DNA of 64,000 nt from the NCBI RefSeq assembly GCF_015352445.1, contig NZ_JADKPO010000006.1, positions 62,001 through 126,000 of the forward strand, written 5' to 3'. Shown here one piece after another: positions 47,988 through 55,303 of the stretch. Under the pieces are notes generated by a model, which was not told the DNA's origin, made no database searches, and saw only the letters and a list, made by a program, of their open reading frames with translations. Each line of letters starts with the position of its first letter. Within the stretch, counting starts at the first letter, position 1. Position numbers and translations under genes: made by a program. The stretch comes from Nocardioides agariphilus (lineage in GTDB: Bacteria > Actinomycetota > Actinomycetes > Propionibacteriales > Nocardioidaceae).

Positions 47988-49433
47988 GTGCGTAGAGCCA
48001 AGATCGTCTGCACCCTCGGCCCCGCGGTCGGCACCCTCGAGAAGATCCGTGAGCTGGTCGACGCCGGCATGGACGTCGCCCGGATGAACATGAGCCACGG
48101 CAGCTACGAGGACCACGAGCGCAACTACCGCATGGTGCGCCAGGCCTCCGACGAGAGTGGTCACGGCGTCGGCATCTTCGCGGACCTGCAAGGCCCCAAG
48201 ATCCGCCTCGAGGGCTTCGCCGAGGGGCCGGTGAAGCTCAAGAAGGGCCAGCAGTGGACCATCACCACGCGCGACGTGCCGGGTGACGACACCGAGTGCG
48301 GGACGACGTACAAGGGGCTGCCCGGCGACGTCGCCGAGGGGGACCCGATCCTCATCGACGACGGCAAGGTGAGGTTGATCGTCGACTCCGTCGACGGCGA
48401 CGACGTGCACACCACCGTGGTCGTAGGGGGCAAGGTCAGCGACCACAAGGGCATCAACCTGCCAGGGGTGGCGGTGTCCGTGCCGGCGCTGTCCGAGAAG
48501 GACATCGAGGACCTGCGTTGGGCGCTACGGATCGGCGTCGACTTCATCGCGCTGAGCTTCGTGCGCAGCGCTGACGATGTCGACGACGTGCACAAGGTGA
48601 TGGACGAGGAGGGCCGCCGGATCCCGGTCATCGCCAAGATCGAGAAGCCGCAGGCGCTGGAGGCCATCGACGGGATCGTCGAGTCCTTCGACGGCATCAT
48701 GGTCGCCCGCGGCGACCTGGGCGTCGAGTGCCCCCTCGAGGACGTCCCCGTCCACCAGAAGCTGATCATCGACAAGGCCCGGCGGCGCGCCAAGCCGGTC
48801 ATCGTGGCCACCCAGATGCTCGAGTCGATGATCGAGAACCCCGCCCCCACCCGCGCCGAGGCCTCCGACGTCGCCAACGCGGTGCTCGACGGCGCCGACG
48901 CGGTGATGCTGTCGGGCGAGACGAGCGTGGGTGCCTACCCGATCGAGGCCGTCGAGACGATGGCCCGCATCATCGAGTCGACCGAGGACCACGGCCTGGC
49001 CCACATGGCCGCCGTCGACTGGAGCCCCGAGACCCGCGGCGGCATCATCGCCAAGGCCGCCGTCGACGTGGCGACCCGCTCCGGGGCCAGGTTCATCGTG
49101 GCGTTCACCCATAGCGGCGACTCCGCGCGCCGGCTGGCCCTGATGCGCCAGCCCATCCCCGTGATCGCCTTCACCCCGCTCGACGCCACGCGGTCCCAGC
49201 TGGCGATGTCGTGGGGGATCGAGACCTTCAAGACCGTCGGGGTCGAGCACACCGACGAGATGGTGCGCCAGGTCGACGACCAGCTCCTACAGACCGGTCG
49301 CGTCGTCGAGGGCGACACCGTGGTCATCATCGCCGGCAGCCCACCTGGCATCCCCGGCTCCACCAACGCCCTGCGCATCCACCAGATGGGCGACGCGATC
49401 AACGAGGTCGCCCCGGCGTACAAGCGCAGCTGA
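47988..49433 (+). CDS. pyk: pyruvate kinase
   Basis: Converts PEP and ADP to pyruvate and ATP. 481 aa from GTG 47988. RRAKIVCTLGPA, MNMSHGSYEDH, ADLQGPKIRLEGF, the active-site motif VIAKIEKPQALEAIDGIV, MVARGDLGVECPLEDVP and VIVATQMLESMI are intact. The B domain lies at about 70-170 and the C-terminal allosteric domain after about 345. Start fixed by conservation and the -10 box 8 nt upstream. Confidence 0.98.
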   Translation: MRRAKIVCTLGPAVGTLEKIRELVDAGMDVARMNMSHGSYEDHERNYRMVRQASDESGHGVGIFADLQGPKIRLEGFAEGPVKLKKGQQWTITTRDVPGDDTECGTTYKGLPGDVAEGDPILIDDGKVRLIVDSVDGDDVHTTVVVGGKVSDHKGINLPGVAVSVPALSEKDIEDLRWALRIGVDFIALSFVRSADDVDDVHKVMDEEGRRIPVIAKIEKPQALEAIDGIVESFDGIMVARGDLGVECPLEDVPVHQKLIIDKARRRAKPVIVATQMLESMIENPAPTRAEASDVANAVLDGADAVMLSGETSVGAYPIEAVETMARIIESTEDHGLAHMAAVDWSPETRGGIIAKAAVDVATRSGARFIVAFTHSGDSARRLALMRQPIPVIAFTPLDATRSQLAMSWGIETFKTVGVEHTDEMVRQVDDQLLQTGRVVEGDTVVIIAGSPPGIPGSTNALRIHQMGDAINEVAPAYKRS

Positions 49434-49438
49434 CGCGC

Positions 49439-49486
49439 GGACGTCATACGAAGTGGCTGCTATGGCGACCAGAACGTATGACGTCC
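49439..49486. terminator. long hairpin between convergent pyk and tRNA-Leu
   Basis: GGACGTCATACG (49439-49450) pairs perfectly with CGTATGACGTCC (49475-49486), 12 bp; the 24-nt interior can pair further (TGG/CCA, GC/GC with wobbles). It starts 5 nt past the pyk stop and 30 nt past the tRNA 3' end, so a bidirectional terminator is the simplest reading, but the moderately AT-rich stem and structured interior are unlike the other terminators here. Confidence 0.55.
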
Positions 49487-49516
49487 CCGACGGCAGTGGT
49501 GCCCGGGAGGCTCGGA

Positions 49517-49593
49517 TGGTGCCCCGGGTGGGATTCGAACCCACACTGGACGGTGTTTGAGACCGCTTCCTCTACCGGTTGGGATACCGGGGC
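49517..49593 (-). tRNA. tRNA-Leu (CAA), short variable loop, CCA encoded
   Basis: Cloverleaf on the minus strand: acceptor GCCCCGG/CCGGGGC, D stem TCC/GGA with an 11-nt loop containing GG, anticodon stem GCGGT/ACCGT with loop CTCAAAC (anticodon CAA, reading UUG), T stem GTGGG/CCCAC with loop TTCGAAT, discriminator A73, and an encoded CCA at 49517-49519. The variable loop is only 5 nt (CCAGT), a class I body, whereas bacterial tRNA-Leu normally has a long class II arm. All stems pair well, so it does not look like a decayed gene. Confidence 0.93.
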
Positions 49594-49636
49594 AGAACCG
49601 CGCCAACGTTAGCGGAGGACGCACCCAACTCCGGTC

Positions 49637-49665
49637 TTGGCAATTGTTGAGTAACTTACTACCGT
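49637..49665 (+). promoter_or_regulatory. near-consensus promoter of a leaderless small gene
   Basis: TTGGCA (49637-49642) and TACCGT (49660-49665) with a 17-nt AT-rich spacer; the -10 ends 6 nt before ATG 49672. This is the clearest -35/-10 pair of the region. Confidence 0.6.
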
Positions 49666-49671
49666 TTTCGC

Positions 49672-49854
49672 ATGTGGACACCGTGGAGCTGGGCCGCTGG
49701 GTGGGGGCGCAGCAGCAACCTCACCGCCGTGGAGAACGCCCGCGTCGCCGCGGTCGCCTGTAGCCGGGCTCTGGTCGAGCGCATCGAGGTCGAGCTGTAC
49801 GTCGCGGACGTCTTGGACCGTCGTCGGGCGCGGCGTCCACGGGTCTCGGCCTGA
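49672..49854 (+). CDS. hypothetical 60-residue protein, leaderless
   Basis: 60 aa, ATG placed 6 nt after a good -10 box. Third codon positions are almost 90% G/C, like the real genes nearby. The sequence starts with a Trp-rich segment (MWTPWSWAAGWGR) and continues as a probable helix with two cores, NLTAVENARVAAVACSRALVERIEVELYVADVLD, ending in Arg-rich RRRARRPRVSA. No family recognised. It stands alone between the tRNA and the response regulator. Confidence 0.55.
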   Translation: MWTPWSWAAGWGRSSNLTAVENARVAAVACSRALVERIEVELYVADVLDRRRARRPRVSA

Positions 49855-49878
49855 GTCACCCTCACCTCGCCGCCCCGA

Positions 49879-49884
49879 TAGCCT
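49879..49884 (+). promoter_or_regulatory. candidate -10 box of the ANTAR regulator gene
   Basis: TAGCCT ends 6 nt before the GTG at 49891; no ribosome site, so leaderless. Confidence 0.45.
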
Positions 49885-49890
49885 GACGGG

Positions 49891-50502
49891 GTGAGCCAGC
49901 AGCCCGGCCAGTCCCCGCGCAGGGTCGTGATCGCCGAGGACGAGGCGCTGATCCGGATGGACCTCGCCGAGATGCTGGCCGACGAGGGCTACGACGTGGT
50001 CGGGCAGGCCGGCGACGGCCAGCAGGCGGTCGAGCTCGCCGAGCTGCTGCGTCCCGACCTGGTGATCCTGGACGTGAAGATGCCGGTGCTCGACGGGATC
50101 GCAGCGGCTGAGCGGATCGCCGGTCAGCGGATCGCCCCGGTGGTGATGCTGACCGCGTTCTCCCAGCGCGACCTGGTGGAGCGAGCCCGGGACGCGGGCG
50201 CGATGGCCTACCTGGTCAAGCCCTTCTCGCAGTCCGACCTGACCCCCGCGATCGAGATGGCGGTCAGTCGCTTCGCGGAGATCGCCGCGCTGGAGTCCGA
50301 GGTGGCCGACCTCAACGAGCGCCTCGAGACCCGCAAGGCCGTCGAGCGGGCCAAGGCCGTGCTGCAGCGTGACCTGGGGCTGAGCGAGCCGGACGCGTTC
50401 CGATGGATCCAGAAGACCGCCATGGACCTGCGTTTCACCATGCGGCAGGTCGCCGACGGCGTCATCACGCACGGACCCGGCATCGCGCGCGGGGACGGCT
50501 GA
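49891..50502 (+). CDS. response regulator with ANTAR RNA-binding domain
   Basis: 203 aa. Receiver domain about 10-125: acidic pocket in VVIAEDEALIRMDLAEML, phospho-acceptor Asp in DLVILDVKMPVLDG, switch residue in VVMLTAFS and Lys in AYLVKPFS. ANTAR domain about 140-195: LNERLETRKAVERAKAVLQRDLGLSEPDAFRWIQKTAMDLRFTMRQVADGV. It is the PdtaR type, an antiterminator that binds paired RNA hairpins once phosphorylated, usually by PdtaS; the kinase is not in the window. The liv operon begins 181 nt downstream. Confidence 0.94.
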   Translation: MSQQPGQSPRRVVIAEDEALIRMDLAEMLADEGYDVVGQAGDGQQAVELAELLRPDLVILDVKMPVLDGIAAAERIAGQRIAPVVMLTAFSQRDLVERARDAGAMAYLVKPFSQSDLTPAIEMAVSRFAEIAALESEVADLNERLETRKAVERAKAVLQRDLGLSEPDAFRWIQKTAMDLRFTMRQVADGVITHGPGIARGDG

Positions 50503-50617
50503 GCCACCGCCGGACGACGTCTCGGAGTGCTTCGCGTGGCGGTACGCCCGACCGGGGGACACCAGTTCGTATCGTTCTGCGGGATGTCAGGTGGTGCCCG
50601 CTGCCCCGGCACGCCCT

Positions 50618-50623
50618 TAGACT
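50618..50623 (+). promoter_or_regulatory. candidate -10 box of the liv operon
   Basis: TAGACT, 9 nt before an in-frame GTG at 50633 and 60 nt before the preferred start at 50684. The rest of the 181-nt gap after the response regulator shows no gene. Confidence 0.4.
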
Positions 50624-50683
50624 GCGCGCAACGTGTCCGGTCCCCCTGGCCCGGCACCCACGAACGTCGCGAGGGAGGCCCGC

Positions 50684-52066
50684 GTGAGCCCTGGTCGTAC
50701 CGTCCCCCATCTCGGACGGCCGTGGCGTCCCCGACGCCGCCTCCCACGGTCAGACACCCATCGCAACCGGCCCGCCATCGTCGGCGTACTGCTGGCGATG
50801 CTGCTGGTGCCGCTGGCCCTCGTGGCAGCCGGAGCGTCACCTGCCAGCGCAGCCGAGACCTGCTTCGCGGGGTCGGCCGAGGAAGGCTGCATCAGCGGCA
50901 CGATCCGCACCGAGGTGGGTGTGGTTCCCGACGTCGACGTCCACGTCACCGGACCGGGCGGCTTCGACGAGACCGCGACCAGCGACGACCGCGGCAAGTG
51001 GAGTGTCAAGGTCACCGAGCTCGGCGAGTACACCGCCGAGGTGGTCACCGAGACCCTGCCCAAGAACGTCGGTGTGACGGGCAACCAGGGCTCGGTGACG
51101 GTCAACATCACCAACCTGACCCAGGGCAAGGCGGTCACCTTCGGCATCCGCACGGGCGACTACAGCGACACCGTCAGCCGCAGCGACCGGGTCATCCGAA
51201 GCATGTTCAGCGGCCTGAGGCTGGGTCTGCTGCTGGCCCTCGCCTCGATCGGCCTCTCCTTGATCTACGGCACGACCGGCCTGTCCAACTTCGCCCACGC
51301 CGAGCAGGTGACCATGGGCGGCATGCTCGGGTTCCTGGTCGTGAACAAGTGGGGTGTCAACGTCTGGATCGGCTGCTTCCTGGTCGTGCTCATCTGTGCC
51401 TCCACCGGCTACCTCCAAGACCGCGGCATCTGGCAGCCGCTGCGACGCAGAGGTCTCGGCCTGGCCCAGATGATGATCGTGACGATCGGTCTCTCGCTGG
51501 CGCTTCAGTACATGTACCAGTACTTCATCGCCGCCGACACCGTGAAGATCGTGCTCTCCGACCCGACACCACACTCGGTGGGCCCGGTCATCTTCAACGC
51601 CCTCGACATCGCCTCGATGCTGGTCTCGATCGTGGTCATCTCCGGCGTCGGCTACGCGCTGCTCCGCACCCGCATCGGCCGGGCGACGCGCGCGGTGTCC
51701 GACAACCCGGCGCTGGCCTCGGCCTCCGGTATCGACGTCGACAAGGTGATCCGCCTCGTGTGGACGGTGTCGGCGGCCCTGGCTGGTCTGTCCGGCATCC
51801 TCTACAGCCTGGTGATCCAGCACGGCATGAAGTGGGACTCCGGGCTGCAGATCCTGCTGCTGCTGTTCGCCGCGGTCACCCTCGGCGGTCTCGGCACGGC
51901 GTTCGGGGCCCTGGTCGGGTCCCTGATCATCGGGTTGGTGGTCGAGCTGGCTCCTGTGTTCGGCGCGCCTGGCGACCTGAAGTACGCCTCGGCACTCGTC
52001 ATCCTCATCCTGCTGCTCATGGTCCGCCCACAGGGCCTGTTGGGTCGCGCCGAGCGGGTCGGCTGA
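50684..52066 (+). CDS. livH: branched-chain amino acid ABC permease LivH with N-terminal extracytoplasmic domain
   Basis: 460 aa from GTG 50684 (GGGAGG 5 nt upstream); GTG 50633 is possible. Residues about 31-57 are a signal peptide (AIVGVLLAMLLVPLALVAAG, ASPASAA cleavage-like). Residues about 58-160 are an extracytoplasmic carboxypeptidase-regulatory-like beta-sandwich (GCISGTIRTEVGVVPDVDVHVTGPGG, WSVKVTELGEYTAEV) with a possible C60-C69 disulfide. From about 170 follows a complete LivH permease with IGLSLIYGTTGLSNFAHAEQVTMGG and VTLGGLGTAFGALVGSLIIG. Most LivH proteins lack any such extension. Confidence 0.92.
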   Translation: MSPGRTVPHLGRPWRPRRRLPRSDTHRNRPAIVGVLLAMLLVPLALVAAGASPASAAETCFAGSAEEGCISGTIRTEVGVVPDVDVHVTGPGGFDETATSDDRGKWSVKVTELGEYTAEVVTETLPKNVGVTGNQGSVTVNITNLTQGKAVTFGIRTGDYSDTVSRSDRVIRSMFSGLRLGLLLALASIGLSLIYGTTGLSNFAHAEQVTMGGMLGFLVVNKWGVNVWIGCFLVVLICASTGYLQDRGIWQPLRRRGLGLAQMMIVTIGLSLALQYMYQYFIAADTVKIVLSDPTPHSVGPVIFNALDIASMLVSIVVISGVGYALLRTRIGRATRAVSDNPALASASGIDVDKVIRLVWTVSAALAGLSGILYSLVIQHGMKWDSGLQILLLLFAAVTLGGLGTAFGALVGSLIIGLVVELAPVFGAPGDLKYASALVILILLLMVRPQGLLGRAERVG

Positions 52067-52088
52067 GGGCCGACGGAAAGGTTTCGAC

Positions 52089-53258
52089 ATGAGCACACTC
52101 TCCGAGTCCATCCCGACTCCCGACGCTGCCCAGACGGGGGAGACCCAGGCCGGTGTCTACGACCCCAACGACCCCGAAGGGCCACCGCCGGAGCGCCGCT
52201 TCCTGATCGCCGCAACGATCTTCGTCGCCTACTTCGTGGTCGTCCTGCTCGCTGCCAAGTACGCGCCCGGCACCGCCGGCAACATCGCGCGCGGCATGCT
52301 CCGCGAGTCGATCTCGGCACAGACCGCGGCCGTCGCGATCGCGATCATCGGCCTCAACATCCACTTCGGCTACACAGGTCTGCTCAACATGGGCCAGGCC
52401 GGCTTCATGATGCTGGGCGCCTACGGGTTCTCGATCTCCATCTGGCACGGCCTGCCGATGGTCGTCGGCATCTTGATGGGCATGCTGGCGGCCTTCGTCT
52501 TCGCGCTGATCCTCGGCGTGCCGACGCTGAAGTTGAGAGGTGACTACCTGGCCATCGTCACCATCTCGGCCGCGGAGATCCTGCGCTACATCGGGCGGCT
52601 CGCCCGGCTCGAGGACTTCTCGGGGGCGGCACAAGGCATCCCGGGCTCGCAGTACCGCGAGCCGTTCACCAACCTGTCCTTCTTCGGCGACGGCACCTGG
52701 GACGGCGGTGGGTGGCTGCCTGAGCTGCAGCTGACCGGTGTCAACGGGTGGTGGGTGCGGTTCGTGGCCTGGTTGCTGGTGGCTGTCTGCTGCCTGCTGG
52801 TGTTCTTGCTGGTGCGCAGCCCGTGGGGCCGGCTGCTCCGCGGTATCCGCGAGGACGAGGACGCGATCCGCAGCCTGGGCAAGAACGTGTTCGCCATCAA
52901 GATGCAGGCACTGATCATCGGCGGCCTGTTCGGCGCACTGGGCGGAATGCTCTACATCCTCCCGGCGTCGATGCAGCCCGATGCGATGGGCCGGTCGCTC
53001 ACGTTCTTCTGCTGGACCGCCCTGCTGCTCGGGGGTGCGGCCACCGTGTTCGGGCCGGTGATGGGCGCGGTGCTCTTCTTCGCACTGCGCATCTTCATCC
53101 AGGGCACCTCCAACGCGGTGGTGCCCGACAGCGTCATGAACACCTCGCAGGCCGCACAGTTCGCGTGGATCTGCGTCGGTGTCACGCTGATGCTGCTGGT
53201 GATCTTCCGACCACAAGGAATCCTCGGCGACAAGAGGGAGCTGCGTTTCAATGTCTGA
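52089..53258 (+). CDS. livM: branched-chain amino acid ABC permease LivM
   Basis: 389 aa second membrane subunit of the importer, ATG with GGAAAGG upstream. A 36-residue cytoplasmic Pro/Glu-rich tail precedes eight to ten spans. GYTGLLNMGQAGFMMLGAYGF, LRGDYLAIVTISAAEILRY and the EAA-type loop RGIREDEDAIRSLGKNVFAIKMQALIIGGLFGALGGMLY are LivM signatures. It overlaps livG by 8 nt. Confidence 0.95.
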   Translation: MSTLSESIPTPDAAQTGETQAGVYDPNDPEGPPPERRFLIAATIFVAYFVVVLLAAKYAPGTAGNIARGMLRESISAQTAAVAIAIIGLNIHFGYTGLLNMGQAGFMMLGAYGFSISIWHGLPMVVGILMGMLAAFVFALILGVPTLKLRGDYLAIVTISAAEILRYIGRLARLEDFSGAAQGIPGSQYREPFTNLSFFGDGTWDGGGWLPELQLTGVNGWWVRFVAWLLVAVCCLLVFLLVRSPWGRLLRGIREDEDAIRSLGKNVFAIKMQALIIGGLFGALGGMLYILPASMQPDAMGRSLTFFCWTALLLGGAATVFGPVMGAVLFFALRIFIQGTSNAVVPDSVMNTSQAAQFAWICVGVTLMLLVIFRPQGILGDKRELRFNV

Positions 53259-54246
53259 GCAGACCGCGGTCGCCGCAGGCTCGACCGGCCCGACCAAGTA
53301 CGCCGATCCCGTGGCGCGCCGTGCGCTGATGGCCGGCGTGTCCGCGGAGCCTGGCTCCGCCAAGCCCGATGCGATCCTCACCGTCGACCACATCATCCGC
53401 AACTTCGGCGGCATGACAGCCGTGCACGTCGACCACCTCGAGGTTCAGCGCGGCATCATCACCGCGCTGATCGGGCCCAACGGCGCCGGCAAGACGACGT
53501 TCTTCAACCTGATCACCGGGTTCGACCGCCCGAGCTCGGCCAAGTCGGGGGCGCACTGGTCGTTCAACGGGCGCAAGCTCGACAAGACGTCGGCGTCCTC
53601 GGTCGCGCTGGCCGGCATGGTGCGCACCTTCCAGCTGACCAAGTCCCTCAACCGCATGACGGTGATGGACAACATGATGCTGGGGGCGCGCGGGCAGCGC
53701 GGTGAGAACCTCCTCACCGCGATGTTCAAGGGCACCTGGGGCGCGCAGGAGAAGCAGATCGAGGCCAAGGCCTATGACCTGCTCAACCGCTTCAGCCTCT
53801 ACGCCAAGCGCAACGATTACGCCGGCAGCCTCTCCGGCGGCCAGCGCAAGCTCCTCGAGATGGCCCGGGCCCTGATGAGCGACCCGACCATGATCATGCT
53901 CGACGAGCCGATGGCAGGCGTGAACCCCGCCCTGACCCAGTCACTGCTCGGGCACATCCAGAGCCTGCGCGACGAGGGCATGACGGTGCTGTTCGTCGAG
54001 CACGACATGCACGTCGTACGCCACATCTCCGACTGGGTCGTGGTGATGGCCGAGGGTCGCATGGTGGCCGAAGGCCCGGCCGACACCGTGATGTCCAACC
54101 CGGCCGTCATCGACGCCTACCTGGGCGCCCACCACGACACCGACCTCGGTGACGACTCACTCCTCTCCGACGAGGCGATGGAGGAGATCTCGCAGGAGGT
54201 CGCAGCCGAAGAGGCCCAGCGGGACGAGGAGCAGGAGACCAAGTGA
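53251..54246 (+). CDS. livG: branched-chain amino acid ABC ATP-binding protein LivG
   Basis: 331 aa. Walker A GPNGAGKTT, the Q-loop in RTFQLTKSLNRMTVMDNMMLGA, signature SLSGGQRKLLEMARAL, Walker B IMLDEPMAGVNP and H-loop VEHDMHVV are intact. A 40-residue N-terminal extension and an acidic C-terminal tail (DDSLLSDEAMEEISQEVAAEEAQRDEEQE) go beyond the usual 255 aa. ATGA-type overlap with livF. Confidence 0.95.
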   Translation: MSEQTAVAAGSTGPTKYADPVARRALMAGVSAEPGSAKPDAILTVDHIIRNFGGMTAVHVDHLEVQRGIITALIGPNGAGKTTFFNLITGFDRPSSAKSGAHWSFNGRKLDKTSASSVALAGMVRTFQLTKSLNRMTVMDNMMLGARGQRGENLLTAMFKGTWGAQEKQIEAKAYDLLNRFSLYAKRNDYAGSLSGGQRKLLEMARALMSDPTMIMLDEPMAGVNPALTQSLLGHIQSLRDEGMTVLFVEHDMHVVRHISDWVVVMAEGRMVAEGPADTVMSNPAVIDAYLGAHHDTDLGDDSLLSDEAMEEISQEVAAEEAQRDEEQETK

Positions 54247-55109
54247 CCGAGACCATGACCAGTGGGACGACCACGTCGCCGCGCACCGACGCGGTCATCG
54301 AGGCCAAGGACGTCGTCGCCGGCTATCTGCCGGGCGTCAACATCCTCAACGGCTGCAGCCTGGTCGCCTATCCCGGCGAGATGATCGGCATCATCGGCCC
54401 CAACGGAGCAGGCAAGTCCACGCTCCTCAAGGCGATGTTCGGTCTGGTTCGCGTCCACTCCGGCCAGGTGACGCTGCACGGCAAGGACATCACCAACCTC
54501 AAGGCCAACCGGCTGGTCGAGACCGGAGTGGGCTTCGTGCCCCAGACCAACAACGTGTTCCCCACGTTGACGATCGAGGAGAACCTCCGGATGGGCCTGT
54601 TCCTGAGGCCCCAGAAGCTCACCGAGCGCCTGGCCGCCATGTGGGACCTCTTCCCGGTGCTCCACGACCGTCGCCGGCAGATGGCCGGGGCGCTCTCCGG
54701 TGGAGAGCGTCAGTCGCTGGCCATGGCACGTGCACTGATGATGGAGCCGTCGGTGCTGCTGCTCGACGAGCCGTCGGCCGGTCTGTCGCCGGTGCGCCAG
54801 GACGAGACGTTCATCCGCACCCGCCACATCAACAAGACCGGCGTGTGCGTGGTGATGGTCGAGCAGAACGCCCGCCGCTGCCTGCAGATCTGTGACCGCG
54901 GCTACGTCCTCGACCAGGGTCGGGACGCCTACACCGGCACGGGCCGCGAGCTGGCCAACGACCCGAAGGTCATCGAGCTCTACCTCGGTACCTTGGCCAA
55001 GGATGTCGAGGAGGCGCGCACGGACAAGCCGGCAGGCCACGAGCACGACAAGGCCGCCGGCCACGAGCACCCACACCACCAGCACGAGGACGGCGTCCAC
55101 ACCGACTAG
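54243..55109 (+). CDS. livF: branched-chain amino acid ABC ATP-binding protein LivF with His-rich tail
   Basis: 288 aa. Walker A GPNGAGKST, Q-loop VPQTNNVFPTLTIEENLRMGL, signature ALSGGERQSLAMARAL, Walker B LLLDEPSAGLSP and a His-less H-loop reading VMVEQNARRCL (the LivF norm) are visible. After the normal end near residue 252, about 36 extra residues finish with eight histidines within 266-286 (AGHEHDKAAGHEHPHHQHED). Such a tail could bind Zn, Ni or Cu; a role is unproven. Confidence 0.95.
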   Translation: MTETMTSGTTTSPRTDAVIEAKDVVAGYLPGVNILNGCSLVAYPGEMIGIIGPNGAGKSTLLKAMFGLVRVHSGQVTLHGKDITNLKANRLVETGVGFVPQTNNVFPTLTIEENLRMGLFLRPQKLTERLAAMWDLFPVLHDRRRQMAGALSGGERQSLAMARALMMEPSVLLLDEPSAGLSPVRQDETFIRTRHINKTGVCVVMVEQNARRCLQICDRGYVLDQGRDAYTGTGRELANDPKVIELYLGTLAKDVEEARTDKPAGHEHDKAAGHEHPHHQHEDGVHTD

Positions 55110-55133
55110 CCCTCGACACCCGGCGTACGACGA

Positions 55134-55166
55134 GAGGCCCGGACCTACCTGGTAGGTCCGGGCCTC
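55134..55166 (+). terminator. terminator after livF
   Basis: 16-bp perfect inverted repeat, GAGGCCCGGACCTACC (55134-55149) with its complement at 55151-55166 around one central T. It is 25 nt past the livF stop. Confidence 0.75.
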
Positions 55167-55241
55167 GGCGCGTCTCTGGCTCGCGGTCGGCGTGGGGGGA
55201 GCGGTCGAGACGCCTGCCCCACCGCAACCGCGTGGAACACA

Positions 55242-55275
55242 GAAGGCCCCCGGACCTCTCGGTCCGGGGGCCTTC
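55242..55275 (-). terminator. terminator after livK (minus strand)
   Basis: 15-bp perfect GC-rich stem, 55242-55256 with 55261-55275, loop TCTC. It lies 29 nt past the livK stop on the minus strand and can work in both directions. Confidence 0.8.
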
Positions 55276-55303
55276 GCTGTTGGTTCAGCTCAGCAAGCTG
55301 AGG

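Noticed and set aside
49557-49763. 68-codon frame overlapping the tRNA gene
   Set aside because: It begins inside the tRNA and conflicts with the promoter-supported frame at 49672.
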